The position numbers and the translations under genes are program-made. A stretch of 5,268 nt of DNA from Lysobacteraceae bacterium (GTDB lineage: Bacteria; Pseudomonadota; Gammaproteobacteria; Xanthomonadales; Xanthomonadaceae). The notes beneath the pieces were generated by a model. That model was given only the letters and a program-made list of their open reading frames with translations, was not told the origin of the DNA and ran no database searches. Positions 1 to 5,268 of this stretch are shown here, piece by piece (positions within the stretch are counted from its first letter, which is position 1; every line of letters starts with the position of its first letter). The stretch covers positions 1-5,268 of the forward strand of contig SEHC01000168.1 in the NCBI GenBank assembly GCA_004173415.1, written 5' to 3'.

Positions 1-212
1 AGTTCGGCCAGCGCCTCGCCCAGCAGGTCGCGGGTGGGATTGCCGCTGCGGGTGTAGTCGTACTGGCGCTTGTTGCCGAAGCCGTCGAAGCTGAAGTTCG
101 ACGACAGCACGATCGGCGGGGTGACCGCGCCATGCGCGGTGTCCCGGTCGATGCCGGCGCGGACGGCGGCGGTGGCCGGGCTGCAAGCGGCGCTATCGTT
201 GGACTGGCTCAT
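1..212 (-). CDS. metB: Cystathionine gamma-synthase / O-succinylhomoserine (thiol)-lyase family, N-terminal part (cut by window edge)
   Basis: This is the first 70 codons of a Cys/Met-metabolism PLP-dependent enzyme; the rest lies beyond the left edge. The translation starts MSQSNDSAAC. Residues 51-60 read YDYTRSGNPT, the family signature (YxYxRxxNPT) whose Tyr and Arg bind the PLP phosphate of the neighbouring subunit. The preceding TPPIVLSSNF (31-40) is also typical. Family members replace the acyl group of O-acylhomoserine with cysteine (to cystathionine) or with sulfide (to homocysteine), in the cytoplasm. The start codon overlaps the stop of the upstream metX as ATGA, and a GGAG (223-220) sits 7 bases before it, so translational coupling and co-transcription are likely. 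It should share the SAM-I riboswitch control of metX. Family membership is clear. Whether it acts as MetB, MetZ or MetY cannot be decided from this fragment. Confidence 0.9.
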   Translation of the reverse strand, partial: MSQSNDSAACSPATAAVRAGIDRDTAHGAVTPPIVLSSNFSFDGFGNKRQYDYTRSGNPTRDLLGEALAE

Positions 213-1261
213 GCGGGGTCTCCGGTGCGTGTGGGGGCGGTGGGGCGATCCAGGGCGGCGCCGAGGATCTGGTCGATGCGATCGGTTTCCTTGAGGAAGG
301 CGTCGTGACCGTAGGGCGAGCGCAATACGCGCAGCTGGCCACGGGTGCCCAGGCCTTCGACCAGGGCCACCGAATCGGCCAGCGGCACCAGCCGGTCGCC
401 TTCCACCGCCACCACCACGGTGGGCACCGCGACCTCGGCCGGCTCCAGGCGATGCAGGTCGATGGATTCGGACAGGCGCAGGTACGCGGTCACCGGGGTG
501 CGTGCCACGTATTGGGCGCCGGCGGCGTCAAGGTAGTCCTCGGCGGCGCAGCGCACGCGCCCATTGATGATTTCCGGAGGGGCATCGAAACGCTGGCCGA
601 ATTCCTCCGGGGTGCGATAGCTGAGCATCGCGAACTGGCGGGCCAGCGACAGCCCCTGCGCATCGGCGCACTGCAATTGGCCCAAGGCGACTGCCCGGCG
701 CTGCAGCGCGCGCCAGGCCGCGGCGTACGGGTGGGCGCGATGGGTGCCGCTGACCGCGACCAGGGTGCACAACCGCTGCGGATGGCGCGCCGCGAGCTGC
801 AGGCCGACCAGTGCGCCGTACGAATAACCGACCAGCGCGTGCAGCCGCTCGATGCCCAGGGCATCCAGCAGCTCGACGATGGCATCGGCCTGGTCGCTGG
901 TATCCAGGGGCACGTCCAGCTTGCCGTCGGCGCCCACGTAGTCGATCGCCAGCAGGCGCCTGCTGGCCGGATCCAGCACGCGCCCGGGCTGCGCCAGCGC
1001 ATTGGCCCAGCCGCTCTCGGGAAAGGCCGCGCTGGCCACCACATGGCGGTGCGCGGAAATGCCGCCTGCCACCAGCACCACCGGCAGTCCGGCCTGGCCC
1101 AGCAATTCATAGCGGACGGTGACCTGGCGGCGGCCGGCATGGCGAAGGTCGAGGATGACATCGACCTCTCCGCGCAATTCGCGCGACGGGGCCGGCGGCG
1201 GCTCGCAGGCCGTCGGCGGGACATGGGGAACGGCAGCGAGGGCGGTATCGGCGAAGCTCAT
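209..1261 (-). CDS. metX: Homoserine O-acyltransferase (MetX family, alpha/beta hydrolase fold)
   Basis: This 350-residue protein activates homoserine by acylation, the first committed step of methionine synthesis; acyl transfer passes through an acyl-serine. The alpha/beta hydrolase triad is visible: nucleophile elbow VGYSYGALVG with Ser147, Asp289 in EGDRLVPLADS, and His319 in SPYGHDAFL, the MetX C-terminal hallmark. SYRTPEEFGQRF, in the middle, is also typical of MetX. The first 30 or so residues are Ala/Pro-rich and weakly conserved in appearance. I chose the ATG at 1261-1259 because GGA (1271-1269) lies 7 bases upstream. The same frame is open back to an ATG at 1336, but that codon sits in a leader hairpin with no Shine-Dalgarno, just after the riboswitch. 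The downstream MetB-like gene overlaps by ATGA. In xanthomonads enzymes of this kind are thought to prefer succinyl-CoA, but the acyl donor is not proven by the sequence. A more distant acyl-hydrolase role is possible but unlikely given the riboswitch and neighbour. Confidence 0.88.
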   Translation of the reverse strand: MSFADTALAAVPHVPPTACEPPPAPSRELRGEVDVILDLRHAGRRQVTVRYELLGQAGLPVVLVAGGISAHRHVVASAAFPESGWANALAQPGRVLDPASRRLLAIDYVGADGKLDVPLDTSDQADAIVELLDALGIERLHALVGYSYGALVGLQLAARHPQRLCTLVAVSGTHRAHPYAAAWRALQRRAVALGQLQCADAQGLSLARQFAMLSYRTPEEFGQRFDAPPEIINGRVRCAAEDYLDAAGAQYVARTPVTAYLRLSESIDLHRLEPAEVAVPTVVVAVEGDRLVPLADSVALVEGLGTRGQLRVLRSPYGHDAFLKETDRIDQILGAALDRPTAPTRTGDPA

Positions 1262-1291
1262 GGCGGCATCCAGTGGGGAACTCGGACTACG

Positions 1292-1342
1292 ACCATCGAG
1301 CTTCGCGAAGCCCGGCGTTCGCCATGCACGCGGCATGGACGA
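1292..1342 (-). promoter_or_regulatory. Putative expression platform of the SAM-I riboswitch
   Basis: Between aptamer and metX start the minus strand has several competing pairings. CTCGATGGT (1300-1292) is perfectly complementary, over 9 bp, to ACCATCGAG (1456-1448), which contains the 5' strand of aptamer P1, so the two pairings exclude each other. A local hairpin GGGCTTC/GAAGCTC (1313-1298, one G-U pair) shares three bases with that element. Another hairpin, CCATGC/GCATGG (1338-1322), lies just after P1, and its right arm extended as CATGGCG (1326-1320) is complementary to CGCCATG over the metX start codon (1265-1259). These complementarities are seen directly. That they form a SAM-dependent switch is inference. 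Confidence 0.5.
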
Positions 1343-1456
1343 ACCATCTTTCGGCAGACGCCAGGGTCTCCGCAGGATTTGGCACCTGGGTGGCGCTTGC
1401 GCGTCGCCTGGCTGCCCCGGCTTCAGTGGGCCTGTCCCTCTGCCGGTCTCGATGGT
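1343..1456 (-). ncRNA. SAM-I (S-box) riboswitch aptamer in the metX leader
   Basis: Read on the minus strand, this stretch matches the S-box architecture almost base for base, judged against my memory of the Bacillus yitJ aptamer. P1 is ACCATC (1456-1451) with GATGGT (1348-1343). P2 is CCGGC (1446-1442) with GCCGG (1421-1417). Between the P2 arms lies the conserved AGAGGGACAGGCCC core (1441-1428) and TGAA (1425-1422). GGCAGCC follows. A short P3 contains CGC/GCG closed by a GCAA tetraloop (1403-1394). Then come the invariant GGTGCCAAATCCTGC (1386-1372), P4 AGAC/GTCT, and GAAAGAT leading back into P1. SAM binding stabilises P1 and normally turns downstream genes off. The 3' end is about 80 bases before the chosen metX start. 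No hairpin followed by a U-run is seen between them, so control is probably translational or Rho-linked rather than by intrinsic termination. Confidence 0.93.
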
Positions 1457-1462
1457 GGAGCG

Positions 1463-1491
1463 AGCTTGCCCGGGTCCCCGGACTCTGTCAA
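1463..1491 (-). promoter_or_regulatory. Candidate sigma-70 promoter of the metX-metB operon
   Basis: A perfect -35 box TTGACA lies at 1491-1486. Seventeen bases further is CAAGCT (1468-1463), a poor -10 match, but this spacing would put the transcription start near 1456, at the first base of riboswitch P1. The adjacent perfect inverted repeat (1491-1514) touches the -35 box. The weak -10 makes the exact assignment uncertain. Confidence 0.45.
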
Positions 1492-1514
1492 TCGCTTTAT
1501 GCGGATAAAGCGAT
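1491..1514. promoter_or_regulatory. Perfect 10-bp inverted repeat, candidate operator between divergent operons
   Basis: The plus strand has ATCGCTTTAT (1491-1500), a 4-base spacer GCGG, then ATAAAGCGAT (1505-1514), an exact dyad. It is AT-rich relative to its surroundings and abuts the TTGACA box of the met operon. It also overlaps the possible promoter of the plus-strand gene at 1569. Its size and symmetry fit a dimeric winged-helix repressor. ArsR-family SAH-responsive regulators (SahR) control methionine-cycle genes in many proteobacteria and are one candidate, but I do not recall their xanthomonad consensus well enough to assign it. No T-run follows either arm in a position expected for a terminator of a known upstream gene. 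Confidence 0.6.
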
Positions 1515-1562
1515 ATATTTTTGTGCGCGAGGTCGCAACGACCATCATCCTTAACGCATAAT
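1514..1562 (+). promoter_or_regulatory. Candidate promoter elements for the lipoprotein-peptidase operon
   Basis: Two possible -10 boxes precede the gene at 1569. TATATT (1514-1519) begins at the last base of the inverted repeat, so a repressor there would block it. CATAAT (1557-1562) would place the start of transcription at or next to the A of the ATG, giving a leaderless mRNA. Neither has a convincing -35. No Shine-Dalgarno is present before 1569 (the preceding bases read ATTAGCAA), which favours the leaderless reading. A small dyad, GGTCG-CAA-CGACC (1531-1543), lies between them, with no assigned role. Confidence 0.35.
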
Positions 1563-1568
1563 TAGCAA

Positions 1569-2660
1569 ATGAAGAATCGTTTCCTCCTCGGCATGGCCTG
1601 CGTGGTCCTGCTTGGCGCCTGCAGTGCCGTCGTACCCCGCAATTCCGCCTCCCCCGCCCCGGAAGCCTCGTTCCAGGTCGATGCGGTGATCCCGGAGGCC
1701 TGGATTTCCACCACCAGCCCGGCCGAGGAACTCGATTCCCTGGCCGTCTGGGGCAGCGAGGAAGGGCAGACCTGGCTGATCGCCACCGGCAAGTCCAGCC
1801 ACACGCTGATCGTCTACGACGCCGAAAGCGGCGAGCGCCTGCGAACCATCGGCGGGCCGGGCACGGGCCCCCTGCAGTTCGGCCGACCCAACGGCATCGC
1901 CGTGCAGGGCGACCTGCTGTTCGTGGCCGAGCGCGACAACCACCGCGTACAGGTGCTGCAGCTGCCAGGCTTCACTTCGCTGGGCATCCTCGGCGAGGAG
2001 GTACTGCGCGTCCCCTATGGCCTGTGGGTGCGGGAAACCAGCCCCGGCGACCTGGAGCTGTTCGTCACCGACAGCTTCATGGCCGATTTCCGGACCCGGG
2101 AATTGCCGCCGATGGCCGAACTGGACCAGCGGGTCAAGCGCTTTGGCGTCCGCATCGACGAGGACGGGAAGCTGCAGGCCCGCTACCTCGGGGCTTTCGG
2201 CGACACCGGCCAGGCCGGCGCCTTGCGCATGGTCGAATCCATCGCCGGCGATACGATCAACGAGCGCCTGCTGATCGCCGAGGAAGATCGCCGGGTCGGC
2301 TCGACCTTGCGTGAATACAGCCTGGAAGGCCATTACCTCGCCCGCGACCTGCCCCCGTTCGACGCCGATGCCGAAGGCATCTCGCTCTGGGCTTGCGACG
2401 CCGGTGAAGGCTACTGGATCGCGGTCGACCAGCTGATGCCGACCGTGTTCCGCCTGTTCGAACGCAACAGCCTGGCGCCGGTCAAGACTTTCTCGGGCCG
2501 GACCGTGGCCAATACCGACGGCCAGACCCTGTATGCGGTACCCACGCCGCGCTTCCCGGCCGGCGCGCTGTATGCCCTGCATGACGACAAGGCGGTGGCG
2601 GCGTTCGACCTGCGCGAGGTCGCCGCCACGCTGGGATTGTCGCCACGCTGCATGCAATGA
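1569..2660 (+). CDS. Beta-propeller phytase-like lipoprotein
   Basis: This 363-residue protein has a lipoprotein signal: MKNR, a hydrophobic core, and lipobox LGAC with Cys18, so it should be lipid-anchored in the envelope, probably facing the periplasm or outside. The mature part resembles the beta-propeller phytase family along its length. LIATGKSSHTLIVYD (70-84) resembles the family's first blade. RLLIAEEDRRVGSTLREY (233-250) matches the blade containing the phosphate-site EED. DAEGISLWACDAGEGYWIA (267-285) matches the DxEGL...GxGYLIASSQ blade. NTDGQTLYAVPTPRFPAGALYALHDD (315-340) matches the closing TDG...FPxGLFVAQD strand. RPNGIAVQGDLLFVAERDNHRVQVL (106-130) also looks NHL-like. The usual DDPAIW near the N-terminus is altered to LDSLAVW (55-61), so calcium binding and phytase activity are uncertain. 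If active, it would release phosphate from inositol phosphates. It overlaps the next gene by ATGA. Start: first ATG, immediately before the signal peptide. Confidence 0.82.
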   Translation: MKNRFLLGMACVVLLGACSAVVPRNSASPAPEASFQVDAVIPEAWISTTSPAEELDSLAVWGSEEGQTWLIATGKSSHTLIVYDAESGERLRTIGGPGTGPLQFGRPNGIAVQGDLLFVAERDNHRVQVLQLPGFTSLGILGEEVLRVPYGLWVRETSPGDLELFVTDSFMADFRTRELPPMAELDQRVKRFGVRIDEDGKLQARYLGAFGDTGQAGALRMVESIAGDTINERLLIAEEDRRVGSTLREYSLEGHYLARDLPPFDADAEGISLWACDAGEGYWIAVDQLMPTVFRLFERNSLAPVKTFSGRTVANTDGQTLYAVPTPRFPAGALYALHDDKAVAAFDLREVAATLGLSPRCMQ

Positions 2661-3586
2661 ACCGGCGCGTCGCCGTCGCCGCCCTGCTCGTCTCGGCGAC
2701 CGTGCTGGCAGCCGCGGCCGATGCCGAAGCGGCACGCCTGTACCGATGGAAGGACCGCTACGGCGTAAGCCAGTACGGCGACCAGCCGCCGGCGCAGGAA
2801 GAGCTGGCCGCCAGCGACGTCAACATGACCCGCTTCCGCAATCCGCCAGGTGCGCTGGTCCGCCTGCGCCTGGAGAACCACGCGGGTGGCTACCAGGCTT
2901 GGGCCGACAACCTGATGCATGGGCCGGTCCAGGTGATGTTGCGTTTCAAGCAGCATCACAACGTGTTCGGCGCTCCCGCGCTGCCGGCCACCGCCACGGT
3001 GCCGCCGCGCAGCAGCGTGCTGGTGGCCACCGTGGCCAGCGCCGACCCGATGCGGGCCAACGAATTCGAGCTGCTGCTGGATGGACTGCCCGGCGATCCG
3101 GCGGCGCGCCCGGTCGGCTACGACTACCGTCTGCCATTCGACTATGCGCGGGTGCGCGTGGACCAGGGGCCGGGCGGAAGCTTCAGCCACAACGATCCGC
3201 AGAATCGCTACGCGGTGGATTTCGCCCTGCCCGAGGGTACGCCCATCGTGGCCGTCCGCGAAGGCGTGGTCATGCAGGTGGAGTCGGACTTCGACAAGGC
3301 CGGGTTGAACCGGGAGAAGTACGGCGGCCGCGCCAACTTCATCCGCATCGTCCACGACGACGGCAGCATGGCCGTGTACGCCCACCTGCAGCCCGAAGGC
3401 GTGCAGGTGCGCACCGGCCAGAGGGTGCGCAAGGGCCAGCGCATCGGCCTGTCCGGCCATACCGGCTTCAGCACGGCGCCGCACCTGCATTTTGTGCTCC
3501 AGGCGAACCGGGGCATGCGCCTGGAATCGCTGCCATTCCGCATGTTCGGTCCGCTGGGCGAGCTGAAGTTCCCGGCCAGCCGGTGA
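2657..3586 (+). CDS. Exported M23 family (LytM-type) metallopeptidase with DUF4124-like N-terminus
   Basis: This 309-residue protein has an N-terminal signal peptide (MNRRVAVAALL through an Ala-rich stretch, likely cut after AEA or near residue 26), so it acts in the periplasm or outside. Residues 27-45, RLYRWKDRYGVSQYGDQPP, match the DUF4124 pattern (YxWxDxxGxxxYxDxPP). The middle (65-165) is a beta-rich region without a clear assignment. The C-terminal half is an M23 peptidase: YAVDFALPEGTPIVAVREGVV (185-205, Asp188), YAHL (His243), and SGHTGFSTAPHLHF with His276 and His278. M23 enzymes are zinc hydrolases that usually cut peptidoglycan cross-bridges. The His normally four residues before Asp188 is Arg184; His178 in SFSH may serve instead. 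The ATGA overlap with the phytase-like gene, and the lack of a clear Shine-Dalgarno, suggest coupled translation. The exact substrate is unknown; a non-catalytic LytM activator is the main alternative. Confidence 0.88.
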   Translation: MNRRVAVAALLVSATVLAAAADAEAARLYRWKDRYGVSQYGDQPPAQEELAASDVNMTRFRNPPGALVRLRLENHAGGYQAWADNLMHGPVQVMLRFKQHHNVFGAPALPATATVPPRSSVLVATVASADPMRANEFELLLDGLPGDPAARPVGYDYRLPFDYARVRVDQGPGGSFSHNDPQNRYAVDFALPEGTPIVAVREGVVMQVESDFDKAGLNREKYGGRANFIRIVHDDGSMAVYAHLQPEGVQVRTGQRVRKGQRIGLSGHTGFSTAPHLHFVLQANRGMRLESLPFRMFGPLGELKFPASR

Positions 3587-3601
3587 GCGCGCCGCAGGCG
3601 C

Positions 3602-3607
3602 TATAAT
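3602..3607 (+). promoter_or_regulatory. TATAAT -10 box upstream of prfC
   Basis: A perfect TATAAT lies 15 bases after the stop of the M23 gene and 44 bases before the prfC ATG, predicting a start near 3614 and a leader of about 38 bases. No convincing -35 is found 16-18 bases upstream, where the sequence is GC-rich coding end. A short stem GCGCC/GGCGC (3589-3601) runs up to it. Some read-through from the upstream operon also remains possible. Confidence 0.55.
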
Positions 3608-3651
3608 TCGCGCCCCTCCCGACCCCAGCGCGCCTCACCGGCGTCCTCGCC

Positions 3652-5253
3652 ATGTCCGAAGTCGCCACCGAAGCCGCGCGCCGCCGCACATTCGCCATCA
3701 TTTCCCACCCCGACGCGGGCAAGACCACGCTGACCGAGAAGCTGCTGCTGTTCGGCGGCGCGATCCAGATGGCAGGTTCGGTCAAGGGTCGCAAGGCCGC
3801 GCGCCACGCGACCTCGGACTGGATGGCGCTGGAGAAGGAGCGCGGCATCTCGGTCACTTCCTCGGTGATGCAGTTCCCGTACGAAGGCCGCATGGTCAAC
3901 CTGCTGGACACCCCGGGCCACGCCGATTTCGGTGAGGACACCTACCGCGTGCTGACCGCGGTGGACTCGGCGCTGATGGTCATCGACGTGGCCAAGGGCG
4001 TGGAGGAGCGGACCATCAAGCTGATGGAAGTCTGCCGCCTGCGCGATACCCCGATCATGACCTTCATCAACAAGCTGGATCGCGAGGGCCGCGACCCGAT
4101 CGAGCTGCTGGATGAAGTGGAGAGCGTGCTTGGCATCCAGTGCGCGCCGGTGACCTGGCCGATCGGCATGGGCTCGCGGCTGAAGGGCGTGGTCCACCTG
4201 GTCAGCGGCGAAGTACACCTGTACGAGCAGGGCCGCAATTTCACCCGCCAGGACTCCACCATCTTCGCCTCGCTGGACGACCCGCAACTGGTGCAGCGGC
4301 TGGGCGAGAACCTGCTGGCCGAACTGCGCGACGAGCTGGAACTGGTCCAGGGCGCCTCGCACGCGTTCGACCTCAACGAATATCGCGCCGGCAGGCAGAC
4401 CCCGGTGTTCTTCGGCTCGGCGGTCAACAATTTCGGTGTGCAGCCGCTGCTGGATTTCTTCGTCGACCACGCACCATCGCCGCAGCCGCACGAAACGACC
4501 ACCCGTGAAGTGAACCCCACGGAGAACAAGCTCAGCGGCTTCGTCTTCAAGATCCAGGCCAACATGGACCCGATGCACCGCGACCGCGTGGCCTTCATGC
4601 GCGTGTGCTCGGGCCGCTTCACCGCGGGGATGAAAAGCTTCCACGTGCGCACCGGCAAGGAAATGAAGCTGGCCAACGCGCTGACCTTCATGGCCAGCGA
4701 TCGCGAGATCGCGGTCGAGGCCTGGCCGGGCGACGTGATCGGCATCCACAACCACGGCACCATTTCCATCGGCGACACCTTCACCGAAGGCGAGGCGATC
4801 AGCTTCACCGGCATCCCCAACTTCGCCCCGGAACTGTTCCGCCGCGCCCGCCTGCGCGACCCCCTCAAGCTCAAGCAGCTGCAGAAGGGGTTGGCCCAGC
4901 TGAGCGAGGAAGGCGCGACCCAGTTCTTCCGCCCGCTGATGAGCAACGACCTGATCCTCGGCGCGGTCGGCACCCTGCAGTTCGACGTGGTCGCCTACCG
5001 CCTGAAGGATGAATACGGCGTGGACGCCAGTTTCGAGCCGATCGGCGTGGTCACCGCGCGCTGGATACGCTGCGACGATGGCAGGAAGCTGGAGGAGTTC
5101 CGCGACAAGAACGCGATGAACCTGGCCCTGGATGCCGCGGGCGAACTGGTCTACCTGGCGCCGACCCGGGTCAACCTGCAACTGGCCCAGGAACGCGCGC
5201 CGGGCGTGCAGTTCCTGGCCACGCGCGAACACGCCCACAGCGTCTCCGTATGA
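3652..5253 (+). CDS. prfC: Peptide chain release factor 3 (RF3), GTPase
   Basis: This 533-residue cytoplasmic GTPase removes RF1 or RF2 from the ribosome after peptide release. Length is full for the family. The G domain carries all motifs: SHPDAGKTT (18-26, P-loop), ERGISVTSSV (63-72, switch I), DTPGH (86-90, switch II), NKLDRE (140-145), and FFGSAVNNFG (253-262, G5 with Gly255-Ser256-Ala257). Domain II follows from about 290 (NKLSGFVFKIQANMDPMHRDRVAF), then domain III with FFRPLMSNDLILGAVGTLQFDV (425-446), typical of RF3 and distinct from EF-G. The SHPDAGKTT form also separates it from EF-G and LepA. The start at 3652 is the only ATG before the P-loop that fits the family; the upstream bases (GGCGTCCTCGCC) lack a good Shine-Dalgarno. 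The gene appears to have its own promoter at 3602-3607. It has no evident functional link to the preceding envelope genes. Nothing is missing or broken. Confidence 0.98.
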   Translation: MSEVATEAARRRTFAIISHPDAGKTTLTEKLLLFGGAIQMAGSVKGRKAARHATSDWMALEKERGISVTSSVMQFPYEGRMVNLLDTPGHADFGEDTYRVLTAVDSALMVIDVAKGVEERTIKLMEVCRLRDTPIMTFINKLDREGRDPIELLDEVESVLGIQCAPVTWPIGMGSRLKGVVHLVSGEVHLYEQGRNFTRQDSTIFASLDDPQLVQRLGENLLAELRDELELVQGASHAFDLNEYRAGRQTPVFFGSAVNNFGVQPLLDFFVDHAPSPQPHETTTREVNPTENKLSGFVFKIQANMDPMHRDRVAFMRVCSGRFTAGMKSFHVRTGKEMKLANALTFMASDREIAVEAWPGDVIGIHNHGTISIGDTFTEGEAISFTGIPNFAPELFRRARLRDPLKLKQLQKGLAQLSEEGATQFFRPLMSNDLILGAVGTLQFDVVAYRLKDEYGVDASFEPIGVVTARWIRCDDGRKLEEFRDKNAMNLALDAAGELVYLAPTRVNLQLAQERAPGVQFLATREHAHSVSV

Positions 5254-5268
5254 CGGCCGGCCGGCGCG

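Noticed and set aside
1298..1313. Hairpin GGGCTTC/GAAGCTC in the metX leader as an intrinsic terminator
   Set aside because: It is GC-rich, but the bases that follow (GATGGTCGTAG) have no U-tract. It was kept only as part of the possible expression platform.
1531..1543. Small dyad GGTCG-CAA-CGACC as an operator
   Set aside because: It is only 5 bp per arm in GC-rich DNA, so chance occurrence is likely, and no partner site was seen.
305..1561. Long plus-strand open frame opposite metX (418 codons)
   Set aside because: It is the antisense of a clearly recognised MetX gene and of the riboswitch. Its composition (Gln/His/Gly/Arg-rich) is typical of a high-GC shadow frame.
1551..3490. Two long minus-strand open frames opposite the phytase-like and M23 genes
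   Set aside because: The plus strand has recognisable domains and signal peptides with normal codon use; the minus translations show no motif and look like GC-rich shadows.
3586..3607. Stem GCGCC/GGCGC after the M23 stop as a transcription terminator
   Set aside because: The stem is only 5 bp and no T-run follows; the bases after it form a TATAAT box, which explains them better.
3601..5238. Minus-strand open frame of 545 codons opposite prfC
   Set aside because: It covers nearly all of prfC, whose conserved motifs explain the sequence; the antisense product is low-complexity Gln/His/Val/Ala-rich.
5254..5268. GC-rich CGGCCGGCCGGCG after prfC as a terminator
   Set aside because: The window ends here; the self-complementary GGCC run has no visible T-tract.

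Overview
The window is high-GC and densely coded, and it looks like a gammaproteobacterial chromosome, most likely Xanthomonadaceae (Lysobacter, Luteimonas, Stenotrophomonas or Pseudoxanthomonas type). This rests on codon bias, a canonical peptide chain release factor RF3, and a MetX-MetB methionine gene pair of the kind I associate with xanthomonads. The genus cannot be fixed from the sequence alone.

Left part (1-1491, minus strand): a methionine biosynthesis operon. A homoserine O-acyltransferase of the MetX family (209-1261) overlaps by ATGA with the start of a PLP-dependent MetB/cystathionine gamma-synthase-type gene that runs off the left edge (1-212). The leader carries a complete, textbook SAM-I (S-box) riboswitch at about 1343-1456. 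Just upstream are a TTGACA -35 box and a perfect 10-bp inverted repeat (1491-1514) that may be a repressor operator. The operon therefore appears to sense SAM at the RNA level and may have a second, DNA-level control.

Middle part (1569-3586, plus strand, divergent from the met operon): two genes joined by an ATGA overlap. The first encodes a lipoprotein with a beta-propeller-phytase-like fold. The second encodes an exported M23 (LytM-type) peptidase with an N-terminal DUF4124-like segment. Both are predicted envelope proteins. Their joint role is unknown.

Right part (3602-5253, plus strand): a perfect TATAAT box followed by full-length prfC, the GTPase that recycles class-I release factors. 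The last 15 bases hold nothing recognisable.

No mobile element, CRISPR array, tRNA or rRNA was seen. The most interesting part is the roughly 300-base region between the two divergent operons. It packs in a SAM-I aptamer, an alternative 9-bp pairing that would break the aptamer's P1 helix, a possible start-codon-masking stem, and a palindrome placed to affect both divergent promoters.
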